The notes under the pieces: model-generated | What the model was told of the DNA's origin: nothing | The model's database searches: none | What the model saw: only the letters and a program-made list of their open reading frames with translations | Shown: in pieces, positions 45,476 to 53,655 of the stretch | Numbering within the stretch: the stretch's first letter is position 1 | How the letters are laid out: each line of letters begins with the position of its first letter | Position numbers and translations under genes: made by a program | Assembly (NCBI GenBank): GCA_036397035.1 | Contig: DASWJS010000014.1 | Coordinates: 62,001-126,000, forward strand | Direction: 5' to 3' | DNA: 64,000 bases | Source of the DNA: DASWJS01 sp036397035 | GTDB lineage: Bacteria; Actinomycetota; AC-67

Positions 45476-45853
45476 ATGGCAACGCGGATCCTCATCGTGG
45501 ACGACACCGATCACGTCCGGGAGATGCTCGCCCAGATGCTGATGCTCGACGGCTTCGAAGTCGCGGGCCTCGCGGACTCGGGACGGGCCGCCGTCGCCAT
45601 GGTCGCCGGCGACGTCCCCGACATCGTGATCATGGACTACAAGATGCCGCACATGGACGGCATCACCGCGACCGAGCGGATCCGAGCCATCGCGCCTCGC
45701 GTGCCGATCATCCTCTACACCGCCTACCTCGACCAGCGGCTGGAGGAGCGAGCGCGCGCGGCGGGCGTCAGCGCGTGCATCGGCAAGGTCGAGGGCATCC
45801 ACACGCTCGAGCGCGAGATCTCGACGCTCTGCCTGGAACTGACCTCGAACTGA
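45476..45853 (+). CDS. Single-domain response regulator (CheY-like receiver)
   Basis: 125 residues containing only a receiver domain. The acidic pocket is D9-D10, the phosphorylated aspartate is D54 (IVIMDYKMPHMDG), and the switch residues are the threonine in ILYTAYL and the lysine in CIGKVEG. No output domain is attached and no histidine kinase lies in the window, so its partner is elsewhere. ATG 45476 is supported by AAGGGGG five bases upstream; the longer frame lacks such a site. It may act by protein-protein contact. Confidence 0.9.
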   Translation: MATRILIVDDTDHVREMLAQMLMLDGFEVAGLADSGRAAVAMVAGDVPDIVIMDYKMPHMDGITATERIRAIAPRVPIILYTAYLDQRLEERARAAGVSACIGKVEGIHTLEREISTLCLELTSN

Positions 45854-45917
45854 TCGCGCCGCTCGCGACGAAGAGTTTCGCACCGGAGTTCAGCGCCAGA
45901 TTGGACCGTCGAAAAGG

Positions 45918-45950
45918 GTGAAGGGCGAGCCTCTCGCGCTCGCCCTTCAC
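45918..45950 (+). terminator. Hairpin after the receiver gene
   Basis: GTGAAGGGCGAGC pairs perfectly with GCTCGCCCTTCAC across a seven-base loop (13-base stem), 65 bases after the stop. No long U-tract follows. It may also stop the convergent LarA-family transcript from the other side. The stretch 45951-46132 holds no gene. Confidence 0.65.
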
Positions 45951-45970
45951 GGTGGGCTAACTCTCACGAC

Positions 45971-45997
45971 GACCTCGATCCTCTCGGGATCGAAGTC
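45971..45997. repeat. Inverted repeat in the gene-free stretch before the LarA gene end
   Basis: GACCTCGATCC and GGATCGAAGTC form an 11-base stem with one mismatch and a five-base loop. It resembles a tRNA T-arm superficially, but no acceptor or anticodon stem is found around it. It may be the terminator of the minus-strand LarA gene, whose stop is at 46133. Confidence 0.45.
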
Positions 45998-46132
45998 AAC
46001 TACGCGGCCAACGCAGCTGCCTCGCTCTTCATCCCTCGCCCGTTGCGGGCTTCATTCCTCGAGCTACAACACTTTGTTCGTCAGCCTCGATGCCTATAAC
46101 TACCGAGCCGCGAGAACGTTACTCGTGCGCAT

Positions 46133-47548
46133 TCACGTCCGGACATCCGGGATGAAAGCGGGCGGAATCCGTACGACCGTCACCGACGGGTCGCCGCCGA
46201 GGTGCGCGCGAGCGTCGCGGAGCGCGTCGTCCACGGTGGGCACCCACGCGAAGCCCATCCGCTCGACCGGCGTGGGATCCGATCCGCCGCAGAAGATGAT
46301 CCGCGACAGGTGCCGCCGGGCGAACGCCGTCTGACCCCACAGGAAGAGCGGGTGGGCGCCGTGGAAGGAGAACCGCTTCCGGTAGGCGTAGACGAACTCC
46401 GGCCTGCCAGCGAAGTCCTCCGCGTATTCGTCCCAGATCTCGAACGGGTCGGTCGTACGCGGGAGGATCTCGTTGAACAGCTCGGGATAGGACGCGTGGT
46501 GCCGCTCGAAGGCGTCCTCGACGGGATTGGCGAAGATCGCGACGCCTCCTTCCCGCACGACCGGCGCGCCCGAATACAAGCCGAACGCGTACGAGCACGC
46601 GAGGTTGGCGACCAGGATCGGGTTGATGCGCGAGTGCGCCGAGTACGGGTCGCGGTTCGGCAGCCCCCACACGCCGACGTCGGCCTGGCCGTCCACCGGG
46701 ACGCGCTGCTGGCCGGCCAGCGCCGACAGCGTGATCGGGTGCACGGCCGCCGGATGGCCGGCGTAGACCGCGGCGATCCGGCACGGGATCTCACCGGTCG
46801 GCACCGTCTCGACCTGAAAGATGCGGCGCCCGTCGCGGGCGAGCCGGTCGTCGACCAGCGCGCCCATCTCGCCGAGCAGCCGTTGGAACGCGCTGCGCTC
46901 GGGGTCCATGATCGAATGGCCGCGCGCGAACGGGAACGGCCGGTGATGATGGCGGATCGACCGGAACGAGGACAGGCCGACGACCGTGGACTTCCACCCG
47001 CCGTTCATCGGCGACGGCGTGCAGTTGACGTAGACGAGCTGGTCCGACTCGGTGAGCGCCTTGCTCACCTCGACCTCGAACCCGCGTTCGGTCTCGCCGA
47101 GGAACTCGAGCTGATCGGGGTCGCACGCGTCGTGACACGTCAGTCGCTGGGGAGGAAGCAGGGACAGCACCGGTCCCAGCGCCGAGGCAAGCTCGGTACG
47201 CGTCCACTTCCGGTGCAACGCGTTCGCGACGAGCAGGCGCACGTTCGCGGGGTCCACGCCGGCCTCGTGCAGCGTCTCGAGCAAGACCTGGATCGCGGCG
47301 AGCCGGAAGTCGGGGTCGGCCATCGGCACGACCGGGATGGTCAAGTCGTCGAAGGCGATCGTGACCCGGGAGGACGGCCCGACCAGCGACCGCAGCGGCT
47401 CGTGACCGACCGGCGCCTCGATTGCCTCGCGGATGGCCGCGCGCGGATCGTCGAGCGAGGGCAAGGAGGGGGGCGCGGTCAGGACCCGGGCATCGTCCGG
47501 GACGTTCGCCGATACCGTACGCTCGCCGCAGAGCAGATCCAGCCGCAT
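46133..47548 (-). CDS. LarA-family protein (nickel-pincer racemase/epimerase-like)
   Basis: 471 residues. LarA enzymes use a nickel pincer nucleotide to racemise or epimerise 2-hydroxyacids. The N-terminal domain has FDDLTIPVVP (DD at 67-68), where LarA has DDxTRP. The catalytic and cofactor residues have candidates at H112, K186 (in NGGWKSTVVG) and H200-H202. The cofactor-making genes larB, larC and larE are not in the window. Many family members act on substrates other than lactate. ATG 47546-47548; no operon partner. Closest confident statement: LarA superfamily, substrate unknown. Confidence 0.8.
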   Translation of the reverse strand: MRLDLLCGERTVSANVPDDARVLTAPPSLPSLDDPRAAIREAIEAPVGHEPLRSLVGPSSRVTIAFDDLTIPVVPMADPDFRLAAIQVLLETLHEAGVDPANVRLLVANALHRKWTRTELASALGPVLSLLPPQRLTCHDACDPDQLEFLGETERGFEVEVSKALTESDQLVYVNCTPSPMNGGWKSTVVGLSSFRSIRHHHRPFPFARGHSIMDPERSAFQRLLGEMGALVDDRLARDGRRIFQVETVPTGEIPCRIAAVYAGHPAAVHPITLSALAGQQRVPVDGQADVGVWGLPNRDPYSAHSRINPILVANLACSYAFGLYSGAPVVREGGVAIFANPVEDAFERHHASYPELFNEILPRTTDPFEIWDEYAEDFAGRPEFVYAYRKRFSFHGAHPLFLWGQTAFARRHLSRIIFCGGSDPTPVERMGFAWVPTVDDALRDARAHLGGDPSVTVVRIPPAFIPDVRT

Positions 47549-47628
47549 GGCGTGGGAGCATATGGGCCCTGAGCCCCTGGTTGGAACTGCGCGAAGCGTT
47601 TATCCTCGGAAGGGAGCACGAGCGGCGG

Positions 47629-47715
47629 ATGCGGAGAGGAACGGCTTACCTGCTCACGGCCCTGCTGTTGGTCCTGGTCGTCGCGGTCGTCACTCAGCTC
47701 GTAGTCAATCGTTAG
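47629..47715 (+). CDS. Possible 28-residue membrane microprotein
   Basis: MRRGTAYLLTALLLVLVVAV continuing to TQLVVNR: one basic residue pair, then a single hydrophobic span of about 20 residues, then a short tail. ATG 47629 has AGGGAG 12 bases upstream. A perfect 16-base palindrome begins three bases after the stop and the ECF sigma factor gene starts 92 bases later, so it lies in the sigma leader. It may be a real small membrane protein or chance; homologues upstream of other such sigma genes would decide it. Confidence 0.4.
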   Translation: MRRGTAYLLTALLLVLVVAVVTQLVVNR

Positions 47716-47718
47716 AAA

Positions 47719-47734
47719 CGGGCGATATCGCCCG
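47719..47734. promoter_or_regulatory. Perfect palindrome upstream of the ECF sigma gene
   Basis: CGGGCGATATCGCCCG, 16 bases with no mismatch, lies 74 bases before the sigma factor start. It could be an operator or a small RNA hairpin. There is no U-tract, so a terminator is unlikely. Confidence 0.45.
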
Positions 47735-47807
47735 GAATGACTATGGACCGGCGTGGCGGACGCGCCGATAACTACGAGGGACACGGAAGCCACCAGAAAG
47801 CGTCTGA

Positions 47808-48413
47808 ATGAGCGCGGTGCCAGCGGCGGCGGAGCCATCCTCCGAACGAGTAGGTGAAGACGAGGTCATCGACCTCGTCGATCGCGCGCGCGAGGGCAGC
47901 GCCGAGGCGTTCGCCGAGCTGTACGACCGGTACGTCGACCGCGTCTACCGGTTCATCCTGTACCGGGTGAGCGCCGACACGGCGCTCGCGGAGGACCTCA
48001 CGTCCGAGGTCTTCGTCCGGGCCCTCCGAAAGATCAAGGGCTTCACCTGGCAGGGTCGCGACGTCGGGGCCTGGTTCGTCACCATCGCGCGCAACCTGGT
48101 GCTCGACCACTTCAAGTCCGGACGGTTCCGCCTGGAGGTGGTCGCGCCCGAAGCGCCCGAGGGGGCAGCGGGCGACCGCGTGGTCGACCCCGAGGACCAG
48201 GCACTTGCCAGAGTTTCCCAGCAAGACCTGTACCGCGCGATCCAGCGCCTGGGGAACGAGCAACAGGAAGTCATCTACTGGCGTTTCCTGCAGGGGTATT
48301 CCGTCGCTGAGACCGCCGCCGCCATGGACAAGACCGACGGGGCCATCAAGGCCCTGCAATATCGGGCGGTCAAGGCGCTCTACAAGCTGGTGGTGGTGGA
48401 TGGTGACGGGTAG
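47808..48413 (+). CDS. ECF-type RNA polymerase sigma factor
   Basis: 201 residues. Region 2 (about 20-95; ELYDRYVDRVYRFILYRV, LTSEVFVRALRKIKGF) binds core polymerase and the -10 element. Region 4 (about 138-190; LGNEQQEVIYWRFLQGYSVA, then ALQYRAVKALYKLV) carries the helix-turn-helix for the -35 element. The region between is acidic and Pro/Ala-rich. ATG 47808. The next gene, 83 bases on, encodes a DUF5667-like membrane protein, the usual neighbour of this ECF group. The target regulon is unknown. Confidence 0.92.
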   Translation: MSAVPAAAEPSSERVGEDEVIDLVDRAREGSAEAFAELYDRYVDRVYRFILYRVSADTALAEDLTSEVFVRALRKIKGFTWQGRDVGAWFVTIARNLVLDHFKSGRFRLEVVAPEAPEGAAGDRVVDPEDQALARVSQQDLYRAIQRLGNEQQEVIYWRFLQGYSVAETAAAMDKTDGAIKALQYRAVKALYKLVVVDGDG

Positions 48414-48496
48414 TAGTTTCGAATCCCCCGAAAAACTACCCGGCCGGACTACACAACCAAACCGACGCTTCACTCGTTGTTCGGACTGAGGCGAGC

Positions 48497-49759
48497 ATGA
48501 CGAGGACGGCCAAGGAGCAGGAGTTTCAGGATCTCCTGGAAGGGAGATCATCTTCGGCGTCTCCCCAACTCGACGCGCTGGCGAAGATCGCGTCGGCGCT
48601 CGGCGCCGAAAGCGCTCGGGTCCGCCCCTCGGCGCAGTTCCGCGCTCGGCTTCGCAACGAGCTTCTTGCCCGAGCCTCCGCCACTCCCGAAGACGCCTTC
48701 GCCGCGTTCCTCGACGGCATCCAGATCGACGTGCCGGAGGAAGTGAAGCCACTGGTGGCGGTGGCGTCCGCTCTGGAACCCTCCGCGCTTCCGGCGCCGG
48801 ACCCGGCCTTCCGCTTCCGGCTTCGCAACGAGCTGCTCGCCCAAGGCGCCGCGATGACAGCCCCGCGCGGGATCCGCGCGCGCGTTGCGGCGCTCAACGA
48901 CCGGATGCGCAAGTCCTTCCGGGTCGTCGGGGCGACCGCCGTCGTCTCGGTCGTCCTGGCGGGCAGCGGATCGGCGCTCGCGGCCTCGGCCGGCGCCCTG
49001 CCCGGGGATGCGCTCTACGGCGTCAAGAGGTTCCACGAATCGGCGCAGCTCTTGGTGCTCTCCGGCGAGTCCGAGGGTGACCGCCTGCTCGACTTCGCCA
49101 GGACTCGCTACGAAGAGCTGCGCGGCCTGACGGAGCGCGGCGTTTCCGACCAGTCCGTCTACGTCGACACGCTCGCGGACATGAACCGCCTGACGACCGA
49201 CGGGACGCGAATCCTGCTCGCCGTCTTCAAGGAAACGAAGCACACCTCGACGCTGGAGGACGTCAAGTCCTTCGCGCTCCTGCAGTCCCAGGACCTGAGC
49301 GCCCTGATCCCGCTGCTTCCTCCGGGCGCGCGGCCGGCCGCCAGGGACGCCCTGCACCACGTGGAGCGCGTGCTCACCCAGGTGGAAGTGGTGCTGGAAG
49401 GCTGCGGAGCCTGCCCCGACGACCCGGCGTTCAACCCCGCCGGGGCGGCGGAGACCAACGACACCTTCACGGCCTCGGGCTGCGTTTGCCAGCAGCAGCC
49501 GTCTGGGGCCGACTCCGGCGGCGGCAGTCCGACGCCGTCGGACTCGAACAACGGGGGCAACGGCGGGGGCGCAGGCAACGGCGGGGGCGGCGCCAACCAG
49601 CCTCCCTCGACGCCGCCGGACGAGAACGAGATCGACGCACCCGACGAGTTGCCGGACGAGGTCGAGCAGCCGGTCGAGGAACTGATAGACGACCTCCTCG
49701 ACTCGCTGGACGACCAGCTTCCGCCGCCGCCGAGCGACCCGCCGCTCCCACCCCTGTAG
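48497..49759 (+). CDS. DUF5667-like membrane protein, probable regulator of the ECF sigma factor
   Basis: 420 residues. A cytoplasmic N-terminal part has two repeats of about 36 residues (26-61 and 83-118), each ending in FRARLRNELLA or FRFRLRNELLA. One membrane helix follows (about 142-165), then PGDALYGVKRFHESAQLLVL, the DUF5667 signature, in an external helical domain. A Cys-bearing loop (GCGACPDD, GCVCQQQ) precedes a Gly/Asn-rich and then acidic/Pro-rich tail. The topology fits a membrane anti-sigma factor whose external domain senses a signal. Inferred from context; no zinc-finger anti-sigma motif is present. Confidence 0.8.
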   Translation: MTRTAKEQEFQDLLEGRSSSASPQLDALAKIASALGAESARVRPSAQFRARLRNELLARASATPEDAFAAFLDGIQIDVPEEVKPLVAVASALEPSALPAPDPAFRFRLRNELLAQGAAMTAPRGIRARVAALNDRMRKSFRVVGATAVVSVVLAGSGSALAASAGALPGDALYGVKRFHESAQLLVLSGESEGDRLLDFARTRYEELRGLTERGVSDQSVYVDTLADMNRLTTDGTRILLAVFKETKHTSTLEDVKSFALLQSQDLSALIPLLPPGARPAARDALHHVERVLTQVEVVLEGCGACPDDPAFNPAGAAETNDTFTASGCVCQQQPSGADSGGGSPTPSDSNNGGNGGGAGNGGGGANQPPSTPPDENEIDAPDELPDEVEQPVEELIDDLLDSLDDQLPPPPSDPPLPPL

Positions 49760-50069
49760 GGGGGCCAACCCCGGGTCATCCTGGCCCGCCGGCCGGTTCC
49801 CGAAAAGGACCGATTACCCATGATTTGGTGGGACGTCCGGCCTCGACTCCGCCCCACTGGAAAAACCCCCAAAAAATGGCCATACTCTCCGTCACCAAAG
49901 AACCACCTGTTCGTTACTCCGTTCGGGTGGTGGTAGTGGACCGCTCCAAGTACAAGTAGTAGGCGCAATTCCGTCGAGAAGAACTTCCGGTTTGTCTCGC
50001 AGGAGTTGCCGTATCGGTGAGCGAATTCCCTACCTCAACAAGGGATTCTCCGGGTGACGAGGGGGCAAG
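49760..50069 (+). other. Gene-poor stretch before the exported protein
   Basis: 310 bases that are clearly less GC-rich than the surroundings, with A-runs near 49861-49877. A 27-codon frame at 49876-49959 lacks a ribosome binding site and is not called. ACCACC and GGTGGT arms (about 49901-49930) could form a weak stem. A promoter for the gene at 50070, possibly one read by the adjacent ECF sigma factor, is expected here but no consensus could be fixed. Confidence 0.4.
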
Positions 50070-51563
50070 ATGCGGAAGAACGGCACGACTCGCAGGGCGA
50101 CGGCCGCACTGGCGGTCACTCTCTGCCTTCTGGCGGTGAGCGGCACCAGCGCGAACGCAGCCACGAAGCTTCCCGCGATCCTGAACGGGACCGCGGATTC
50201 TCGCGCGCTTAAGATTTCGCTGACGATCCCGGCCGTGGACGAGCTGAAGACCACGCTGGACGAGCTGGGCGTTTCGACGACCATGCTCCCCGACAGCGGC
50301 GTCGAGGGCGTCACGCTCGATTTCGTCGTCTCCCTGAACCACGGTGAGGTTCTCCGCGCCTCGAACGGCGTCGAGGACTCCTCCTCCGGGTTCGCCGCGA
50401 CGCTTCTGGGCTCGCTCCCGGTCCTGGGCGACCAGAGCCGGTCGGTGCAGACCTCCTGCCCCGGTCCCGACTGCGGCGCGGGCAACGCCAAGTCCGTCGG
50501 CAACGTCCAGCAGGACATCCCCGCGGATCTCGGCGCCGTCGAGATCGCCGGCGCGAACTCGGTGACGAAGTCGCTTCTGTCGACCGACAACGTGACCGCC
50601 CTGGCAACCCTGCAGATCGGGCTCCAGAAGCTGCTCGGCAAGGGTGGCGCGCTCGAGCTGGTCGGCGACAACCTTCGCGACCTGACCGACACGGTGAACG
50701 CGGAAGTCCTCCCGGTCGTGAACTCGGCGCTGGGCGACGCGTACGGCGTGCTCGGCGACAGTCTCGAAGACACCGCTCCCGAGGTGAAGAAGCAGCTCGA
50801 CAAGCTGATCACCACCGGCACCATCAAGGACATCCCCGACCTCAGCAAGGTCGGACTGGCGGACCTGACGGTCCTCGGCGCTTCGGCGACGCTGTCGCCC
50901 AAGACGCTCAAGGGCGGCGCGGGATTGCTGTCCACGGCCGCGTCGCAGGTCGCCGACATCGACATCCTCGGCGGGTGGGCGACGATCGACTCGATCGCCC
51001 TTGAGACCTCGGCCTTCGCCAACGGCATCAAGGGCGGCGCGGTCGCCGAGGCGACGTCCAAGGTCGTCGGCGCCGACATCGGCGGGTTGCTCGGCATCGA
51101 CCTGACCGGTGACGACCTCAACGGCCTGACCAACCCCGACGCGGTGAAGGAAGCCATCCTCGACGCGGGCAAGGCGACCGGTCTGTCCGACCAGGCCGAA
51201 GAGCTGGTGGCCGCGATCGACCTGCTCGTCAACATCGCCGGCATCAGCGTCGAGTTCTTCCCGACGATGCAAGAGGCAGACCCCAAGGGCAACTGGGCGC
51301 GGTCCTCGGCCGGAACGCTGGCGCTGACCGTCGAGCCCAAGATCCCGGTGATCGAGGCGGCCGGACTAGCGGGCGTGCCGCGGCCGGCCAAGTACCTGAG
51401 CACCGGGGTCAGCCTGAAGATCGAGCTTCCCACCGCGGCCTCCGAGGTCAAGGTCGGAGACGTGCTCTCGAGCAACCCGACGACGGGCGTCGGGACCCCG
51501 CTGCTGGCAGCGGTCGTCCTGATCGGCGCCGCGGTGGTTGCCCGCAGGTTCGCGCTGATCTGA
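50070..51563 (+). CDS. Large exported, C-terminally anchored protein of unknown function
   Basis: 497 residues. Signal peptide at 1-30 (ALAVTLCLLAVSGTSANAA). The body is rich in Ala, Gly, Val, Asp and Ser and probably mainly beta strand, with a pair of cysteines in QTSCPGPDCG (about 129-138). A C-terminal helix (about 476-494, PLLAAVVLIGAAVVARRFAL) ends in basic residues, a membrane anchor without an LPXTG motif. No enzyme motif is visible. It resembles surface proteins of actinobacteria that build an outer layer. Following directly after the ECF/DUF5667 pair, it may be a target of that sigma factor (inference). Confidence 0.75.
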   Translation: MRKNGTTRRATAALAVTLCLLAVSGTSANAATKLPAILNGTADSRALKISLTIPAVDELKTTLDELGVSTTMLPDSGVEGVTLDFVVSLNHGEVLRASNGVEDSSSGFAATLLGSLPVLGDQSRSVQTSCPGPDCGAGNAKSVGNVQQDIPADLGAVEIAGANSVTKSLLSTDNVTALATLQIGLQKLLGKGGALELVGDNLRDLTDTVNAEVLPVVNSALGDAYGVLGDSLEDTAPEVKKQLDKLITTGTIKDIPDLSKVGLADLTVLGASATLSPKTLKGGAGLLSTAASQVADIDILGGWATIDSIALETSAFANGIKGGAVAEATSKVVGADIGGLLGIDLTGDDLNGLTNPDAVKEAILDAGKATGLSDQAEELVAAIDLLVNIAGISVEFFPTMQEADPKGNWARSSAGTLALTVEPKIPVIEAAGLAGVPRPAKYLSTGVSLKIELPTAASEVKVGDVLSSNPTTGVGTPLLAAVVLIGAAVVARRFALI

Positions 51564-51580
51564 GCGCGACGGCAGAACGG

Positions 51581-51610
51581 AGAAAGGGCGGCCGATCGGC
51601 CGCCCTTTCT
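51581..51610. terminator. Bidirectional terminator, 30-base perfect palindrome
   Basis: AGAAAGGGCGGCCGA is followed at once by its exact complement TCGGCCGCCCTTTCT. With the central four bases as loop it is a 13-base stem, flanked by A and T runs on the two strands. It lies 18 bases after the exported protein stop and 16 bases after the end of the convergent acyltransferase gene, so it can end both transcripts. Confidence 0.8.
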
Positions 51611-51625
51611 GCTGCGCGCGTTCGT

Positions 51626-52612
51626 CTACGCGAACACGCCGCGCCTGCTCATCAGTTTTCGATAGACCATCTGCTGCACGGCTTCGCGCACCTGATCGGT
51701 CAGGTTGTAGACGAACATCGGATCGAGCGCGGCGTCCGGCGTGAAGGACGCGGTCGCGATGGGTTCGCCGAACTCGATGATCCACTTCGTCGGGAGCGGC
51801 ACCGCCCCGAGCGGCCCCAGCAACGGGAAGGTAGGCGTCAGCGGCACGTACGGCAGCCCGAGCAGCCGCGCCAGCGGGCGCAGGTTGGCGAGCATCGGAT
51901 GGATCTCCTCGGCGCCGACCACCGCCACCGGCACGATCGGCACCCCTGTCTTGATCGCCACCTCGGCGAAGCCCACCCGGCCGAAGCGCTGCAGCTTGTA
52001 CCGTTCGCGGAACGGCTTGCCGAGACCCTCGTAGCCCTCGGGGAACACGCCGACGACGGCTTCGGTCCCCAGCATCCGCACGGCGTCCTCCTCGCAGGCG
52101 AGGGCGTCCCCGCTCTTGCGCATGAGCGACCCGAGGAAGGGGATCTTGAAGGGCACCTCGCCGGCCAGGATGCGCAGCGCCACCCCCAGCTCGTCGTGCA
52201 GCGCGACCTTCATCATCAGGCCGTCCCACGGCAGCACGCCCGAATGGTTCGCCGCCAGGAGCGCTCCGCCCGTCGTCGGGACGTTGCGGATCCCGCGCGT
52301 CTCGACCCGCCACCATCGCTCGTAGAGCGGGCGCAACGCCGGGATCAGCGCCGTCTCGGTCAGGTCCGCGTCGAAGCCGAAGTCGTCGGTCGGGTACGCG
52401 CCGGTCATGCGCCGCCGGAGGAAGGCCAGCGTGTCCTGGAGGCGCCGCTCGACCGAGGAACCGCCCTCGTCGGCGGCGGCCGGCTCGTGCCTGGCGCAGT
52501 AGCCCGACTCGCGGGCGCGATTCGCGCACGGCTTGCCGTCGCGGGTGCGCGCCTTGCAGCGGGCCGCCTCGGGCCGCCGCGCCTCCATCGGGATCACGTT
52601 CGCTTCGCTCAT
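51626..52612 (-). CDS. Lysophospholipid acyltransferase (PlsC-like) with N-terminal Cys/His motif
   Basis: 328 residues. The acyltransferase signature NHSGVLPWDG (NHx4-5D type, about 120-129) and FPEGYEGLGKPF are present, so it probably moves an acyl chain onto a lysophospholipid or related lipid at the inner membrane. Residues 19-42 (CKARTRDGKPCANRA with SGYCARH) look like a small Cys3His metal-binding knuckle, unusual for this family. ATG 52610-52612 overlaps the epimerase stop. In mycobacteria the same pair is galE2 (Rv0501) and Rv0502. Confidence 0.88.
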   Translation of the reverse strand: MSEANVIPMEARRPEAARCKARTRDGKPCANRARESGYCARHEPAAADEGGSSVERRLQDTLAFLRRRMTGAYPTDDFGFDADLTETALIPALRPLYERWWRVETRGIRNVPTTGGALLAANHSGVLPWDGLMMKVALHDELGVALRILAGEVPFKIPFLGSLMRKSGDALACEEDAVRMLGTEAVVGVFPEGYEGLGKPFRERYKLQRFGRVGFAEVAIKTGVPIVPVAVVGAEEIHPMLANLRPLARLLGLPYVPLTPTFPLLGPLGAVPLPTKWIIEFGEPIATASFTPDAALDPMFVYNLTDQVREAVQQMVYRKLMSRRGVFA

Positions 52613-53655
52613 GTCGTCACCTTCTCTCCCCGCCTGCGCGCCAGGAACGCGAACACGTCCTGCTCCCAGCGCTCCGCCTGCTCTTCCGTGAACACCTTCG
52701 CCAGCTTGCGTCTGGCGATGAAGTCGCGCAGCGCTTCGGCCGTCGAGTAGCGCGGCGTGTAGCCGAACTCGGTGCGGAGCCGGTGGACGTCGGCGACGCG
52801 ACCGAAGAGCAGGAACGCGAGCTGTTCGGGCGAGAAGTCGACCAGGCCCGTCTGCCGGACGAGCGATGCGACCGGTCCGATCAGCGGGAGCGGGACCGGC
52901 AACGGGACCTTTCCGGCCATGCGGATCGCCTGCGACAGGTAGACGATGCCGATGCCGGCCGCGTTGAACGTTCCCGCATGGTCCTCGCGCGTCGCTCGGT
53001 ACATGATCTCGACGGCGTCGTCCTCGTGGATCAACTGGAGCCTCGGGTCGTAGCCGAGCGCGGTCGGCACCACCGGCAGCGACAGGTACCGCGTGAGCGG
53101 GGTGTCAAGCGTCGGCCCGATGAAGTTTGCGAACCGCAGGATCGTCAGCTTGACGTCGGGTCGCCGCCGGCCGAAGCCGCGGGCGTAGTGCCCGATCTCC
53201 CATGCGTCGCGCGCGTATCCCGTGCGCGGCTGCGAGCTGGCTGCCATCTCCTCGCTGAAGATCGAGGGGTCGGCCGGGTCGCTCCCGTAGACGGCCGTGG
53301 TCGAGCGCATCACGACCTTGCGCAGGCGCTCGGCCTTCTGACACGCGGCGAAGAGCTGCATCGTCCCGATGACGTTGACCTCTTTCATCTGCGCGCGCCC
53401 GCCCGCGTGGCGGGGAGTGGCGACCATCGCGGCGTGCACGACGGTGTCGACCTCGGTCGCCTGAAGCACCTTCACGATCAGCGGGTTGCGGATGTCGGCT
53501 CGCACGAACTCCGCGCGCGTGAACTCGACCGCGGGGTCGTCCAGGTCGACGCCGAATATCTCCTCGACCTCGGGATCGTCTTCCAGGCGCCGGACGAGCC
53601 CGCCGGCGAGCGCTCGCGAAACGCCGGTGATGAGCACCCGCCGTCCGGCGCTCAC
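52609..53655 (-). CDS. NAD-dependent epimerase/dehydratase family protein
   Basis: 348 residues, extended short-chain dehydrogenase fold. NAD-binding loop VLITGVSRALAGGLVRRLE (about 7-25; the glycine pattern is GVSRALAGG rather than GxxGxxG). The active-site region is STTAVYGSDP, with the YxxxK position reading YARDAW, so the lysine is missing. Loss of the catalytic Lys suggests an atypical or non-catalytic member. GTG 53653-53655 overlaps the SAM hydrolase stop (GTGA). It is the counterpart of mycobacterial galE2 by position. Confidence 0.84.
   Translation of the reverse strand: MSAGRRVLITGVSRALAGGLVRRLEDDPEVEEIFGVDLDDPAVEFTRAEFVRADIRNPLIVKVLQATEVDTVVHAAMVATPRHAGGRAQMKEVNVIGTMQLFAACQKAERLRKVVMRSTTAVYGSDPADPSIFSEEMAASSQPRTGYARDAWEIGHYARGFGRRRPDVKLTILRFANFIGPTLDTPLTRYLSLPVVPTALGYDPRLQLIHEDDAVEIMYRATREDHAGTFNAAGIGIVYLSQAIRMAGKVPLPVPLPLIGPVASLVRQTGLVDFSPEQLAFLLFGRVADVHRLRTEFGYTPRYSTAEALRDFIARRKLAKVFTEEQAERWEQDVFAFLARRRGEKVTT

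Noticed and set aside
45971..45997. Hairpin considered as a tRNA T-arm
   Set aside because: No matching acceptor, D or anticodon stems within 90 bases on either side; more likely a terminator or repeat.
49876..49959. 27-codon frame before the exported protein gene
   Set aside because: No ribosome binding site (preceded by CCCCCAAAAA), no recognisable feature and no support from context.
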